From Providencia manganoxydans (GTDB taxonomy: Bacteria; Pseudomonadota; Gammaproteobacteria; Enterobacterales; Enterobacteriaceae): a DNA stretch of 64,000 nucleotides. A program made the position numbers and the translations under genes. The notes under the pieces are model-generated. The model was not told the origin of the DNA. It made no database searches and saw only the letters and a program-made list of their open reading frames with translations. The number at the start of each line of letters is the position of its first letter. Within the stretch, counting starts at the first letter, position 1. The DNA is taken from assembly GCF_016618195.1 (NCBI RefSeq), contig NZ_CP067099.1, positions 3,782,001-3,846,000 of the forward strand, given 5' to 3'. Below are positions 7,491 through 16,400 of this stretch, piece by piece.

Positions 7491-10076
7491 TCACTGACAC
7501 GCTAAACTGATTTTTCTAATTGGGTTGTCTTCGGTTACTGCCATCTCTTTTAAGTGCGTATAATGAGCACCACACGATGCATTGTGACCATTCCCCCATT
7601 GGATCAGTAAGGTACCCGAATCCGGTAACCCACTCATGTAAAGCTGACCGTTATCACCCACAATGCTGGTGTTTTCTTCAGTCGCCTCATCATCCACCAG
7701 CTTAGCAATCGCCCCGAATGGGATCGTACCGCCTTGATAGGTTAGCGAAATCAACGCCTGCATCCCGACACGCGTTGGGAACTTGGCTTTTACCACCGCC
7801 CCTTTGGTCGGATACACATTTTGCGAAGTTTTCGGTAACGTCACATCATCCGGTAAGGTATTCACATTTAAGCCAATGGTATTTTTGGCGTATTCGTTAA
7901 CGTTCGGTGCCACCGCATAACCAAACATATCGATTTTGGCGTTACCTTGGTTTAGCGAGGTACCGTCTGCATCCGGCGCTTCCACCAACACCACGGAGTT
8001 ACCTAACGTGCGCGCCAGTGTCACGCCACCTGAATGGATCACCATCCCGCCATTAACCCCCGCATTCACAGAAGAAGAACTTGATGAATAGTTATATCCC
8101 CCAGAAAAACTGCCTTTTGAGGTGTTGTAATTCAAACTAATGGCACTATTACTTTCTTGGTTGTTATTCCCCATACTTTGTGAAACCGAATAAGATAAAT
8201 CCCTGTCCAACAATGAACCGTGTAAACCCATTTGCTGGCTATAATTGCCGCGATTGTTTTTCGAAATATAATAATTACTGCTCATATTTCGTAAGTGCTC
8301 TTCATTGGTAAATAAACTGAAAGGCACGTTCACATTAAACGAAATTTGATGGTTTTTAGGCCAGTCATTACGGCTATCGGATTTTCTGTAATCAATGGCA
8401 TAACTGACGTTGTAATTCACGCCTTTAAAATTACCGTTATACCCTGTCGATAATTGGGTAGTTTCAGTATTGGAGTCCCAATAGTCGGTACGGCTACCAC
8501 TTAAATAAATTGAGCCATATTTGCCCAGTGACTGGGAAAGCGCGGTTCGGAAACTGGAACGTTGGCGTAAGCCTAACCAGGGGGCTACCCCATCACTGAG
8601 CTGGTAATTGTGGGTATTAAAATCCGAGAAGCTGAAGAAATGGCGTGTGGAATAACGTAATGCGGTTAAATCGACATTAGTTCCTGTAGAGGTTAAGCTT
8701 TTCGAATATTTAATCCGAAACGATTGCCCTTCTTTGCGATCTCCCGACACAAAAGACGCCGCCGCATGGGTCATATCGACAGACAGCGCACCAAAATCCC
8801 CCAAGGAAATCCCCGTGCCCATCACCCCAGAAAAGTAATCTTTAGAAAATAACGTACCGCCGTAGACGGTCACATCATGCGGCAAGCCATAAATCAGACT
8901 GCCCAACACAAATTTGGCGCGTTTAGACGAACGGGTTAAATTGCCGTTATATTCCCCCGCCGTTACTTCATATTTCATTCCACCCGGTCTTAACATCACG
9001 GGTAATGAAGAATACGGGTAAACAAACGTTCTTTCAGAGCCATCTTCTTCACTGATATTGACCTGTAAATTTCCTGAAGACCCCGTTGGATATAAATCTT
9101 TAATACTAAAAGGCCCTGGTGCAACATAAGTCTGATACACCACGTTGCCATTTTGGCTCACCGTGATCCGTGCATTAGATTGTGCAATACCATTAATTTC
9201 AGGCGCAAAACCGCGCATACTGGAAGGCAGCATTTTTTCATTCGAAAACAGTTTGATGCCTTTAAACGGAATACTGTCAAACACGTTACTGCCCGTTGAA
9301 CTTTCCCCCACTAACAACTCACCTCGTAATGCATTAATGGCTCGCATCACATAGGTATTGGAAAAACTAGACGTACGATTAGTGTAATTACGACGCCCTT
9401 CGGAGTTCGAATAATAATAACGATAATTTGAACGCAAGCGCCAAGCACCTAAATTGACACCGCCACGTAAACTCAAAAAGGCATTGTCATTGTTTTGTGT
9501 TTCCCGCTGAGATTGATTACGGCTGTGGCTCCCATTAAGCTGATAAGACAGCAAGATAGCCGGAATACCATTTTCCAGCATGCCTTCTGGTACGTAACCA
9601 TTAGCCCGATTGTCCATATAAATCTGTGGAATACTGATTTCCATGGTCAGTTTAGACAGATTGGTTTTCACAAATGCCTCAGGAATGTAATCCCCTAACG
9701 CAGTCATCTTTTCATCATCAGTGAGCTTTTGTAGCGTTGGAAGTGAGGCTAAATTCACCCCAAGCTCACCGAGCATCGGTTTAGTGAATTCAGCGGAAAC
9801 ATTTCCATCACGGCCTTTTACAAACGTGATGTCCATACTGCCCATATCTCTTTTATTAATAAACACCGTAATATTGTATTTACCTTCAGGGACGCTATTG
9901 GCTTTTTCAAATTGAGATAAATCGATGGAATTCGGATCCATTCCTGACTGCAAAGATAATAGTTTTGGGTCAAAGTAATCTTCTGCATAAGAATAACCAG
10001 CAACGCCAAGACAATAAGAAATAAAGCTTAGATAAAAAAGATTATTTTTCATCTTAGACGACGTATATAATTTCAT
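7491..10076 (-). CDS. Outer-membrane fimbrial usher of operon 1
   Basis: The 861-residue protein is a typical FimD/PapC-family usher: signal peptide (to YSYA), an N-terminal domain that captures chaperone-subunit complexes (FDPKLLSLQSGMDPNSIDLSQF), a 24-strand beta-barrel with plug domain (LPSSMRGFAPEINGIAQSNA; VAPGPFSIKDLYPTG), and C-terminal domains (FPTRVGMQALISLTYQGGTI; GLPDSGTLLIQWG) ending with cysteines. It is the secretion pore and assembly platform for this fimbria. Its sequence is clearly different from the three MR/P-type ushers in the window. Confidence 0.95.
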   Translation of the reverse strand: MKLYTSSKMKNNLFYLSFISYCLGVAGYSYAEDYFDPKLLSLQSGMDPNSIDLSQFEKANSVPEGKYNITVFINKRDMGSMDITFVKGRDGNVSAEFTKPMLGELGVNLASLPTLQKLTDDEKMTALGDYIPEAFVKTNLSKLTMEISIPQIYMDNRANGYVPEGMLENGIPAILLSYQLNGSHSRNQSQRETQNNDNAFLSLRGGVNLGAWRLRSNYRYYYSNSEGRRNYTNRTSSFSNTYVMRAINALRGELLVGESSTGSNVFDSIPFKGIKLFSNEKMLPSSMRGFAPEINGIAQSNARITVSQNGNVVYQTYVAPGPFSIKDLYPTGSSGNLQVNISEEDGSERTFVYPYSSLPVMLRPGGMKYEVTAGEYNGNLTRSSKRAKFVLGSLIYGLPHDVTVYGGTLFSKDYFSGVMGTGISLGDFGALSVDMTHAAASFVSGDRKEGQSFRIKYSKSLTSTGTNVDLTALRYSTRHFFSFSDFNTHNYQLSDGVAPWLGLRQRSSFRTALSQSLGKYGSIYLSGSRTDYWDSNTETTQLSTGYNGNFKGVNYNVSYAIDYRKSDSRNDWPKNHQISFNVNVPFSLFTNEEHLRNMSSNYYISKNNRGNYSQQMGLHGSLLDRDLSYSVSQSMGNNNQESNSAISLNYNTSKGSFSGGYNYSSSSSSVNAGVNGGMVIHSGGVTLARTLGNSVVLVEAPDADGTSLNQGNAKIDMFGYAVAPNVNEYAKNTIGLNVNTLPDDVTLPKTSQNVYPTKGAVVKAKFPTRVGMQALISLTYQGGTIPFGAIAKLVDDEATEENTSIVGDNGQLYMSGLPDSGTLLIQWGNGHNASCGAHYTHLKEMAVTEDNPIRKISLACQ

Positions 10077-10098
10077 AGTTATCTCTCAGTGATTTTTT

Positions 10099-10851
10099 TT
10101 ATAGTTTTTGGGTTTGCTCTGGCATTTCCAGCATAAATTCATTTAATAATCGCCATTTCACCGTGGCATTCGCATAATTCCCTTTCGGCAATGAATAGCT
10201 TTGTTGACCAAAAGGGGGAATGAATTTAAACAGTTGCATATTGTCAATTTGATGTTGACCGACCGCTAATTTCCCAAAGGTTAAATAAAGTGGTGACGGG
10301 TTATTAACAATCAGTTTTCCCTCAGCAAGCGTAAATTTTAATTTATCCTTCACCTTGGCGATTTTAAGATTCTTAATTGCCTCTGGCCGATAATAAAACT
10401 TATAATGTAAAACTTTCGATAAGGTTAAATCACCATCCATTTTTTTAAAGCTCACGGTATTTTTAGTGCCTTTCGGAGGAATGGCTTTTAAGCGAATAAA
10501 AAATACCGACTCTCGGTCTTGCGGCAATTTTTTTAAATTATCAATTTTTTTTATTTGCCAGTTATATTCTGACTTTGCCTCTAGCCGATATAAAGGTGGT
10601 GTGATCATAAAAGGAATTGAGCTCTCCTTTTTTACATTCAACCCTGTCGACTCATCAGGAATAGCAATATCGGCTTGAACGAGATAGGCATTGTGATCGT
10701 TATTCTTTAATAAAAATGAGAGCCCTCGGCTTTCTTGATGAAAAACTAATCTTTCACTCGGGAAACGCAAACCACTGCTGGTATTTTTTGCCGCAACCTG
10801 ATGAATGTTTAATAAACCTAATAGTAATACGATGAATGAAATTATTTTCAT
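10099..10851 (-). CDS. Periplasmic fimbrial chaperone (third of operon 1)
   Basis: A 250-residue PapD-type chaperone with signal peptide (to QVAA). It would cap fimbrial subunits by donor-strand complementation in the periplasm. Landmarks are RLVFHQESRGLSFLLKNN, PPLYRLEAKSEYNWQI, LPQDRESVFFIRLKAIPP and the second domain start LTFGKLAVG. The start overlaps the stop of the previous chaperone gene by 4 bases (ATGA type). The F1-strand region is less canonical than in the other two, so it may serve one particular subunit such as the tip. Confidence 0.85.
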   Translation of the reverse strand: MKIISFIVLLLGLLNIHQVAAKNTSSGLRFPSERLVFHQESRGLSFLLKNNDHNAYLVQADIAIPDESTGLNVKKESSIPFMITPPLYRLEAKSEYNWQIKKIDNLKKLPQDRESVFFIRLKAIPPKGTKNTVSFKKMDGDLTLSKVLHYKFYYRPEAIKNLKIAKVKDKLKFTLAEGKLIVNNPSPLYLTFGKLAVGQHQIDNMQLFKFIPPFGQQSYSLPKGNYANATVKWRLLNEFMLEMPEQTQKL

Positions 10852-11531
10852 TTTTTAGCCTTACTCTCAAAAATAAAGGGCTTGGTGGTACCACCATAAT
10901 CATTCATTATTCGCCATGAAAAAGAATTCAGCCCCACCATGTCGGGGATCGTAATATTGGAATAAGGCGCGACCATTTTATTCTTTATTTTACGCGTATT
11001 ATTCACCTTCATATCCACGAGGGTGGTATAATAAGGCGTCGGATTATTGACGGTTAATGTATTATTCGCATAATTGACCGAGATTTTTTCATACGAATCT
11101 TTCGCCGTCATCGGTAAATTTTCAGGTCGATAATACAGCTTAATCACCAAATTGGTGACGATGGATAATTTCCCACTGCTTTTTTCATCATTTCTTTTGG
11201 GTGGGATTGCTCTTGAACTAAAATAAAAGACACTTTCACGATCTTTCGGTAATAAATTTAATGAGGCAGGAAAAATACGCATCATAAAGGTCGAGTTTTT
11301 TTCCACCCTAAAAATAGATGGTGTAATCACAAAAAAATCACTTTTCTGATTATCCACATTATAAATTTCATTTTGAACCAGAAAAGGGGAATCGACATTA
11401 TTTTTAAAGGTAATCGATGCCGATTTATCCCCTTCATTAAAAATAATGCGCGTCTTATTTAAACTGAGCCCTGCGGAATAAGTTAGAAAGGAAGTCAGAA
11501 ATAACAGAACAGTAAGCGTTATATTTTTCAT
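10848..11531 (-). CDS. Periplasmic fimbrial chaperone (second of operon 1)
   Basis: PapD-type chaperone of 227 residues when started at ATG 11531, which has AAGGTGG six bases upstream and gives a clean signal peptide (MKNITLTVLLFLTSFLTYSA). An upstream in-frame ATG at 11594 would add 21 residues and overlap the previous gene, so it is less likely. Motifs: RIIFNEGDKSASITFKNN, LPKDRESVFYFSSRAIPP, KLYYRPENLP. It is sandwiched between a minor subunit gene and another chaperone gene. Confidence 0.88.
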   Translation of the reverse strand: MKNITLTVLLFLTSFLTYSAGLSLNKTRIIFNEGDKSASITFKNNVDSPFLVQNEIYNVDNQKSDFFVITPSIFRVEKNSTFMMRIFPASLNLLPKDRESVFYFSSRAIPPKRNDEKSSGKLSIVTNLVIKLYYRPENLPMTAKDSYEKISVNYANNTLTVNNPTPYYTTLVDMKVNNTRKIKNKMVAPYSNITIPDMVGLNSFSWRIMNDYGGTTKPFIFESKAKK

Positions 11532-11541
11532 TATAACCACC

Positions 11542-12111
11542 TTAATCTGAAAAATAGCTAAAAGTAACATGCGCAGAAAAATCGCCCACTTCATCTTTCA
11601 AGCAACCTTGTCCGCGATCATAACAGGCTAATACCGCGGTTAAGATAATATGCTCATCGCCATCTTCAATCTGATCAAAGACGATATCCCCGACTGAAAA
11701 ATATTCTTGTTCATCTTCATCCATGATCGCGACACCAAAATAAGCATCGGGATCGCTATTAAATACATAGTCATTTGAACCATCAACGGTGCTGCCCGAG
11801 GTCATTTGAATAGAACTGGTTGAAAAGTCACCTTCACAATCTTGCAAAATGATCTCAAACTGTCTTGTCTGCGTTTGATCAATAATGTCCTGAATGGAAA
11901 CAATGCCAAAATCTATTTCATCCGTCGTATCATAAAGATCTTCAACAATAATTTCACAAGGCTCCTGATCAACATATGCTGTAAATTCAAAATGGATCGA
12001 GTCGTTATCTGCATTCACGAGAATAGGCAGAAAAAAACACAATATGAAGGAAAAAATCACTCCATATTTTTTCCTATTAAGGGATTTGCAGTGAAAGTTC
12101 AATGGCAGCAT
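11542..12111 (-). CDS. Acidic minor fimbrial subunit, operon 1
   Basis: Fimbrial-type exported protein of 189 residues if started at ATG 12111, preceded by AGGTG at good spacing; it overlaps the stop of the upstream subunit gene. The signal peptide is FSFILCFFLPILVNA. The mature part has the pilin pattern: N-terminal donor strand, QEPCEI and LQDCEG cysteines, and the end ...FSAHVTFSYFSD. It is strikingly rich in Asp and Glu (e.g. DEDEQEYF). It has an extra cysteine pair near the C-terminus (LACYDRGQGCL), unusual for pilins. Confidence 0.75.
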   Translation of the reverse strand: MLPLNFHCKSLNRKKYGVIFSFILCFFLPILVNADNDSIHFEFTAYVDQEPCEIIVEDLYDTTDEIDFGIVSIQDIIDQTQTRQFEIILQDCEGDFSTSSIQMTSGSTVDGSNDYVFNSDPDAYFGVAIMDEDEQEYFSVGDIVFDQIEDGDEHIILTAVLACYDRGQGCLKDEVGDFSAHVTFSYFSD

Positions 12112-12631
12112 CAATATCACCTGAGGTTATGGTTTGATTGTCAATTTTTGCAGCAACGACTTCAAAATAGTGCTCCCCCGTCCCAGATTCGACCGTGGCC
12201 TCATCCCCCGAGAAGATCACTTCCTCACACGCACCATTATCATCACCGCAGTTCATCAATAAAAAACCCACATTGATCGCACTATCTTCATACAACACGT
12301 TATTTTTTATGTGTGTACTGCTTAATGGTGTAATCACAATATCGATGGATTCGGTATCCTCTGAGATCCCTTCACAGCTATATTCCACCGTAAAAGGCTT
12401 GCGATAATCACTCTCTTCGCCCGGCTGTAATGCACTCAGTACACTGCTACTAAACGGCTCATCAAAAATCACTTCCTGATCGCTATCCGCAGAAAATTCA
12501 CACGTGGCATTGGCCACCGTGCCACTAAAATAAATCGTTGCACTTTCATCGGCTAAACTGATATTCGGTAATAAAACTGCGGGGAATAATAATCCTAACA
12601 AACATTTATTGAATTTCTGTTGAATAGCCAT
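12077..12631 (-). CDS. Minor fimbrial subunit, operon 1
   Basis: A 184-residue pilin-like protein. The start at ATG 12631 has GGGAGG five bases upstream and leaves a signal peptide ending ISLADE; the longer start at 12649 lacks a ribosome site. Pilin landmarks are ATIYFSGTVANATCEF and a second cysteine in VEYSCEG; a further pair (MNCGDDNGACEE) may be a second disulphide. It overlaps the end of the upstream chaperone gene by 26 bases, so the two are translationally coupled. Confidence 0.78.
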   Translation of the reverse strand: MAIQQKFNKCLLGLLFPAVLLPNISLADESATIYFSGTVANATCEFSADSDQEVIFDEPFSSSVLSALQPGEESDYRKPFTVEYSCEGISEDTESIDIVITPLSSTHIKNNVLYEDSAINVGFLLMNCGDDNGACEEVIFSGDEATVESGTGEHYFEVVAAKIDNQTITSGDIDAAIELSLQIP

Positions 12632-13304
12632 CATAGCCTCCCAAATCATTAATTGCGGTCCATTTTGCTATCGCCCCTGTCGGCGTTTTTAGGTCAAAAT
12701 TAATACTTGAAAATGGTGCTATCATGTTATTTTTATTCTCTGAATTAATCACCATCGCTTTATTATTCAGCGTCACGTTAAATAGACTGATGTAATAAGG
12801 GGAACGATTGATAACCTCAGTTTTATTACCAACATTTTTAAATACTAGCGATGACTGTGCTTCCTTAGCGGTTTGTTTTAAATCAGTCGGCCGATAAAAT
12901 AATTTAATAATATTATCAAAACCGATGATAACCCCTTCACTGTTTTTATCTCTCGCGGGTACCATGCGGGCTTTAAAATAAAAAACCGATTCTCTGTCTT
13001 TAGGGAGTTGATTATTGACCAACATAATACGTACATCTTGTCGGCTCATTTTTTCTAAACGAAATAAAGGGGGTGCCACTTCAAAAGCGTCAGGATATTG
13101 CTCACTCGCTATCGCGATTTGCGTGAGATAATTTGTCTTTTCATCATTATTTCTTAACGTGACAGACACACTTTTTTCACCTTGTGGGTAAATAATGCGT
13201 GTGGCATCAATACCCACGCCAGCGGAATAAGCGAAACTATTTAATAACAAAAAATTGGTGACAATGAACAATAGCCACATTTTTAACGACAGTGTATTTT
13301 TCAT
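12606..13304 (-). CDS. Periplasmic fimbrial chaperone (first of operon 1)
   Basis: PapD-type chaperone, 232 residues, signal peptide to FAYSA. Typical blocks: RIIYPQGEKSVSVTLRNN (F1-G1 subunit-binding side), APPLFRLEKMSRQDVRIM, LPKDRESVFYFKARMVPA, KLFYRPTDLK and the C-terminal NDLGGYDG. It directly follows the major pilin gene and its stem-loop, so it probably serves the major subunit. Confidence 0.92.
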   Translation of the reverse strand: MKNTLSLKMWLLFIVTNFLLLNSFAYSAGVGIDATRIIYPQGEKSVSVTLRNNDEKTNYLTQIAIASEQYPDAFEVAPPLFRLEKMSRQDVRIMLVNNQLPKDRESVFYFKARMVPARDKNSEGVIIGFDNIIKLFYRPTDLKQTAKEAQSSLVFKNVGNKTEVINRSPYYISLFNVTLNNKAMVINSENKNNMIAPFSSINFDLKTPTGAIAKWTAINDLGGYDGYSTEIQ

Positions 13305-13316
13305 AGGCTTTTATGA

Positions 13317-13341
13317 GGGTGATTACAAACTGTAATCACCC
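13317..13341 (-). terminator. Stem-loop between major pilin and chaperone genes, operon 1
   Basis: GGGTGATTACA (13317-13327) pairs perfectly with TGTAATCACCC (13331-13341) around a 3-base loop. It lacks a long T-run, so it is more likely an attenuator or mRNA-stabilising hairpin giving more pilin than downstream product. Confidence 0.6.
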
Positions 13342-13349
13342 GACTTTAA

Positions 13350-13928
13350 TTAGTTATAAGCAACACTAAAGATAACCGGCACACTCAGGATATCGGTATC
13401 GTTAGAACCATTCAGAGCGAACAGGTCTGCTTGCATTGGTAATAAATTGACCGCATTACCGTCAACATCAGTCACTGCACCTTCATCATCTGTACTCATC
13501 ACCAGTGATTGGTTAACATTGATTAATTGGTTTGGTTTAATTTCAACTGCTGTACCGGTAGCAGGGTTAGTTTTAATTCCCACCGCTAATGTTTTTGCAT
13601 CTGTATTAGCAAAAAGATTTGGATTAAAGATACTTGCTTGACCATCTGCGTATAAACTTAAAGCGCCAGACTGAGTCTCAGCACCAGCACAGTTGGTTAA
13701 GACTAAGTTGAAATCTTTATTTGCAATCGCGGTTGTTGGTCCTTGAGTGACGCTCTCAGTGGTGAAAACACCAAAGTCAACAATTGAGCCAGAGCTTGTT
13801 GCGATATCACAAGTTCCTTTTTGTAATTGTGCTTTAAATGTCACTGTTGTTGTTGTTGCCGCCATTGCAGAACTTGCAACGCCAGCCGCTAACATTAATG
13901 CAGCGATAGATGCTAATTTAATTTTCAT
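13350..13928 (-). CDS. Major fimbrial subunit, operon 1
   Basis: A 192-residue pilin with signal peptide MKIKLASIAALMLAAGVASS ending AMA. The mature protein has the typical two cysteines (KGTCDIAT, LTNCAGA), N-terminal extension TTTTVTFKAQLQ and C-terminal VPVIFSVAYN (penultimate Tyr beta-zipper). It is the first gene of the operon, followed by a strong hairpin, as expected for the most abundant subunit. It is secreted by Sec and polymerised through the usher. Confidence 0.92.
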   Translation of the reverse strand: MKIKLASIAALMLAAGVASSAMAATTTTVTFKAQLQKGTCDIATSSGSIVDFGVFTTESVTQGPTTAIANKDFNLVLTNCAGAETQSGALSLYADGQASIFNPNLFANTDAKTLAVGIKTNPATGTAVEIKPNQLINVNQSLVMSTDDEGAVTDVDGNAVNLLPMQADLFALNGSNDTDILSVPVIFSVAYN

Positions 13929-14165
13929 ATTGAACCTCTTTTATAATGATACAAACGTGCGATACCACATGGGGACAAAATTATTCTGACACCCGATTTT
14001 TATATAAAGCTATCTAAAACCTATATTAATAAATATTTAGTATGGAGAGTAAAGCAGTAGTTAGAGCCAAATTTTTAAAATCCTTTATAGTGTATTAATT
14101 AATATTTCTTGTTGAAAAAGACTCATCTTACATCTAAAAACAATGTTCAAGAGCTAAATTTATTA
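13929..14165 (-). promoter_or_regulatory. Probable promoter region of fimbrial operon 1
   Basis: This 237-bp AT-rich gap separates the last gene of operon 2 from the first of operon 1. AAAGAGG lies a few bases upstream of the pilin start. I see no invertible repeats or recombinase gene for this operon, and I cannot point to one unambiguous promoter. Confidence 0.4.
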
Positions 14166-15164
14166 TTAAGGAGTTGACATCACAATCGTTCCTGATGCAT
14201 TAAACATTCCTTCAATTAAATCACCAGGCATAATATTTTCTTTTTTCACTACGGTGAAAGTCACTGTATCTTGGCCATATCCATTTTTAATTTCAGAGAT
14301 AAAATTGCCATTTAACGGGGATACCACTTTATTTTCGTGATACATTTCCACCCCCATCCCAGGCATTACTGAACCTGAACCGTAAGCGCTTCCAGTCCTC
14401 ACTAGCATCGCATTATTTGAAAACCCTGCAGGCTCAGCAGTAAAATACATTTTTATCGGCATCGTAAGGTTATTATCATCACAATGATAAATTAAATCTT
14501 TATTAATTTGATAACGGCTTGATGCTCCAACTGTCGAAATACCCGATGGATTAATTTGCCCAAAATCTATTTCAATGATTTGGTTATTATTAATGTCACA
14601 AGTTCCTGTTCCGACAATAACATCATCAGCTGCATAAAAATTCCATTCGAAGTCATAATGATCAAATGGGTCACCACCTATCGACCAAGTAGCATATTTA
14701 TGCAGATAAAGTGTCATTAGCAGATCGCCTTTTCTAATCAACACTGCATTTGTTGGTTTTGTACTCACTTGTAAATATAATTTAATAGGTAATGGTTGGG
14801 TTGCTACTCGTAATGCAAATACAGGATAATCTTGCCCGCTAAATGGGGCTAAAAGATAGTTACCATTGAGAACAACTCCTGTTTTTAGTCCAGAAATGTT
14901 AGTAAATTTGGTGCCTGCCCTTGCCCCTGTCAACCTTAAATAATCGACATATGATAAAGGCGCCTCATTTCTGCATGTCATAAACTCATCAATATCTGCG
15001 AATTCATTGATACGATCAGGTTGAGCGAATATGTCACTGTCGATAGGAACATCATAAATATTTTGCGTTCCTCCCATAACTTCAACGCCATCATTTGTTT
15101 TACAAACGAAAGCGTAAGAATGACATGATAAAATAGAGAGAATAAAAAATAATAATATTTTCAT
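14166..15164 (-). CDS. Two-domain fimbrial tip adhesin, operon 2
   Basis: The 332-residue product ends operon 2. After a signal peptide (to SYA), residues ~20-190 form an N-terminal domain I cannot assign, with three cysteines (VCKTND, MTCRNE), presumably receptor binding. From ~195 a pilin domain starts (GTGTCDINNNQIIEIDFGQI, then YHCDDNN) and ends GMFNASGTIVMSTP. This resembles FimH-type tip adhesins in layout. It sits where mrpH lies in the MR/P operon but has no His-X-His zinc motif. Confidence 0.7.
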   Translation of the reverse strand: MKILLFFILSILSCHSYAFVCKTNDGVEVMGGTQNIYDVPIDSDIFAQPDRINEFADIDEFMTCRNEAPLSYVDYLRLTGARAGTKFTNISGLKTGVVLNGNYLLAPFSGQDYPVFALRVATQPLPIKLYLQVSTKPTNAVLIRKGDLLMTLYLHKYATWSIGGDPFDHYDFEWNFYAADDVIVGTGTCDINNNQIIEIDFGQINPSGISTVGASSRYQINKDLIYHCDDNNLTMPIKMYFTAEPAGFSNNAMLVRTGSAYGSGSVMPGMGVEMYHENKVVSPLNGNFISEIKNGYGQDTVTFTVVKKENIMPGDLIEGMFNASGTIVMSTP

Positions 15165-15178
15165 GGGAACACGTCCTA

Positions 15179-15724
15179 TTAATCATAAAATAACTTAAAC
15201 GTTGCTGTTGCAGTAAATGCACCTAACCCAATACTTTTAGATTTAATTGCATCTAACTCAGCTTCAACATAAGCCTTAAATCGCAACTCATTATTCCCAT
15301 TATTTAATTTATAGGCTGGTGTTGGAGTATTAATTTCAATAATATTTTCACTTTCATCTAATATCGCTATTCCAACTCGTGTCGCCACACTATTGCTGTC
15401 TAAAGCTAATAAACCAGGTAAATTTGGATTCTCATTTCCAACAAAAGTGACATCAACAGTATTAAATATACTGGTATCGCAATCTTCCAAATGGATGACA
15501 TAAGACTCAATATGACTTCGGGTATTAATATACAAGTATTTATCCACTATAGTGCCGAAGTCGACTTCTATCTCTTCATCTCCTGGGCGAATAACACATG
15601 GCTCAGCAATAAGTTCACCTCGAACCCTAACCTCACCTATTTGTCCATTTTTAGCATATGTATATGATGGCTGAACAATATTTAAAAAAAGCATGCAACT
15701 AAAAAAGAGTATATATTTATTCAT
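15179..15724 (-). CDS. MrpG-like minor fimbrial subunit, operon 2
   Basis: Pilin-like exported protein of 181 residues (signal peptide to YAK). AEPCVIRPGDEEIEVDFGTI, HLEDCDTSIFNTVDVTF and the end TATFKLFYD match the MrpG-like protein of the fourth operon at 55451 (EEPCIIKPGDES, LSECDTSVGKSVNVTF). GGAGTG precedes the ATG. It is probably an adaptor near the tip. Confidence 0.8.
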   Translation of the reverse strand: MNKYILFFSCMLFLNIVQPSYTYAKNGQIGEVRVRGELIAEPCVIRPGDEEIEVDFGTIVDKYLYINTRSHIESYVIHLEDCDTSIFNTVDVTFVGNENPNLPGLLALDSNSVATRVGIAILDESENIIEINTPTPAYKLNNGNNELRFKAYVEAELDAIKSKSIGLGAFTATATFKLFYD

Positions 15725-15750
15725 GTGAACACTCCTTCTGAGTGATAAAG

Positions 15751-16392
15751 TTAGTCATACATCAACTCAAAAGAAATCAAGGCACGGTAAGCGCCTGCTT
15801 GTAATTCGCTGGCAATCCGCACTGGCGTAATAAAAAAGCTTAAGCTATCTTGTCCCGGTGATAGTAAACGAGGAACACTACTTTCGCCCAGTGGGATCAC
15901 TCGTCCAGCCTCATCACTCAATTGCAACCCGAGACCTTGCACACCCACCACTCTCGCCAATTGAGGATAAAATGGCACCGATGGTGCTAAAAAACGCATT
16001 TTGACCCCCGGTTGCTCACTGCTCCACGCCACACTGCCCGTTTTAATATCACGCAGTGCCGTAGGGGTTTCAATACAATCTAACAACTCAATATGGAATG
16101 GTACTGGCCTGCCCGTTTGCCCTACTTTCTTCAAATCCGCGGTTTCAATATTGCCCATGTCTACTGATTGGTACACCGATTCCATGGCAATTCGGCACGG
16201 ACTTTCTGTCAGCGAACCAAATACATACAGTTGACCACTCGCACCTTCCACATTCCAATTACCATCAGGGCGATAAAGGGTGGCATTGCGATCGGCAGCA
16301 TGGCTCAACCCACTCCACAGACTAAGACACAATAAGCTACTCACCCAGCCAAAACGGGAATATCGATGACAGTTTGCAGATATCGCCATCAT
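15751..16392 (-). CDS. MrpE-like minor fimbrial subunit, operon 2
   Basis: A 213-residue exported protein paralogous to the products at 30004 and 53820. Shared blocks: NWNVEGASGQLYVFGSLTES PCR (written here in two parts), VRFLAPSVPFYPQ-like segment, ISFELMYD end. Signal peptide ends LSHA. In MR/P operons MrpE follows the chaperone, as here, and is needed for fimbrial assembly. Confidence 0.82.
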   Translation of the reverse strand: MMAISANCHRYSRFGWVSSLLCLSLWSGLSHAADRNATLYRPDGNWNVEGASGQLYVFGSLTESPCRIAMESVYQSVDMGNIETADLKKVGQTGRPVPFHIELLDCIETPTALRDIKTGSVAWSSEQPGVKMRFLAPSVPFYPQLARVVGVQGLGLQLSDEAGRVIPLGESSVPRLLSPGQDSLSFFITPVRIASELQAGAYRALISFELMYD

Positions 16393-16400
16393 GCGGCTCC

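Noticed and set aside
7520..7900. Two plus-strand open frames opposite the operon 1 usher
   Set aside because: They lie opposite the conserved usher C-terminus and show no own features.
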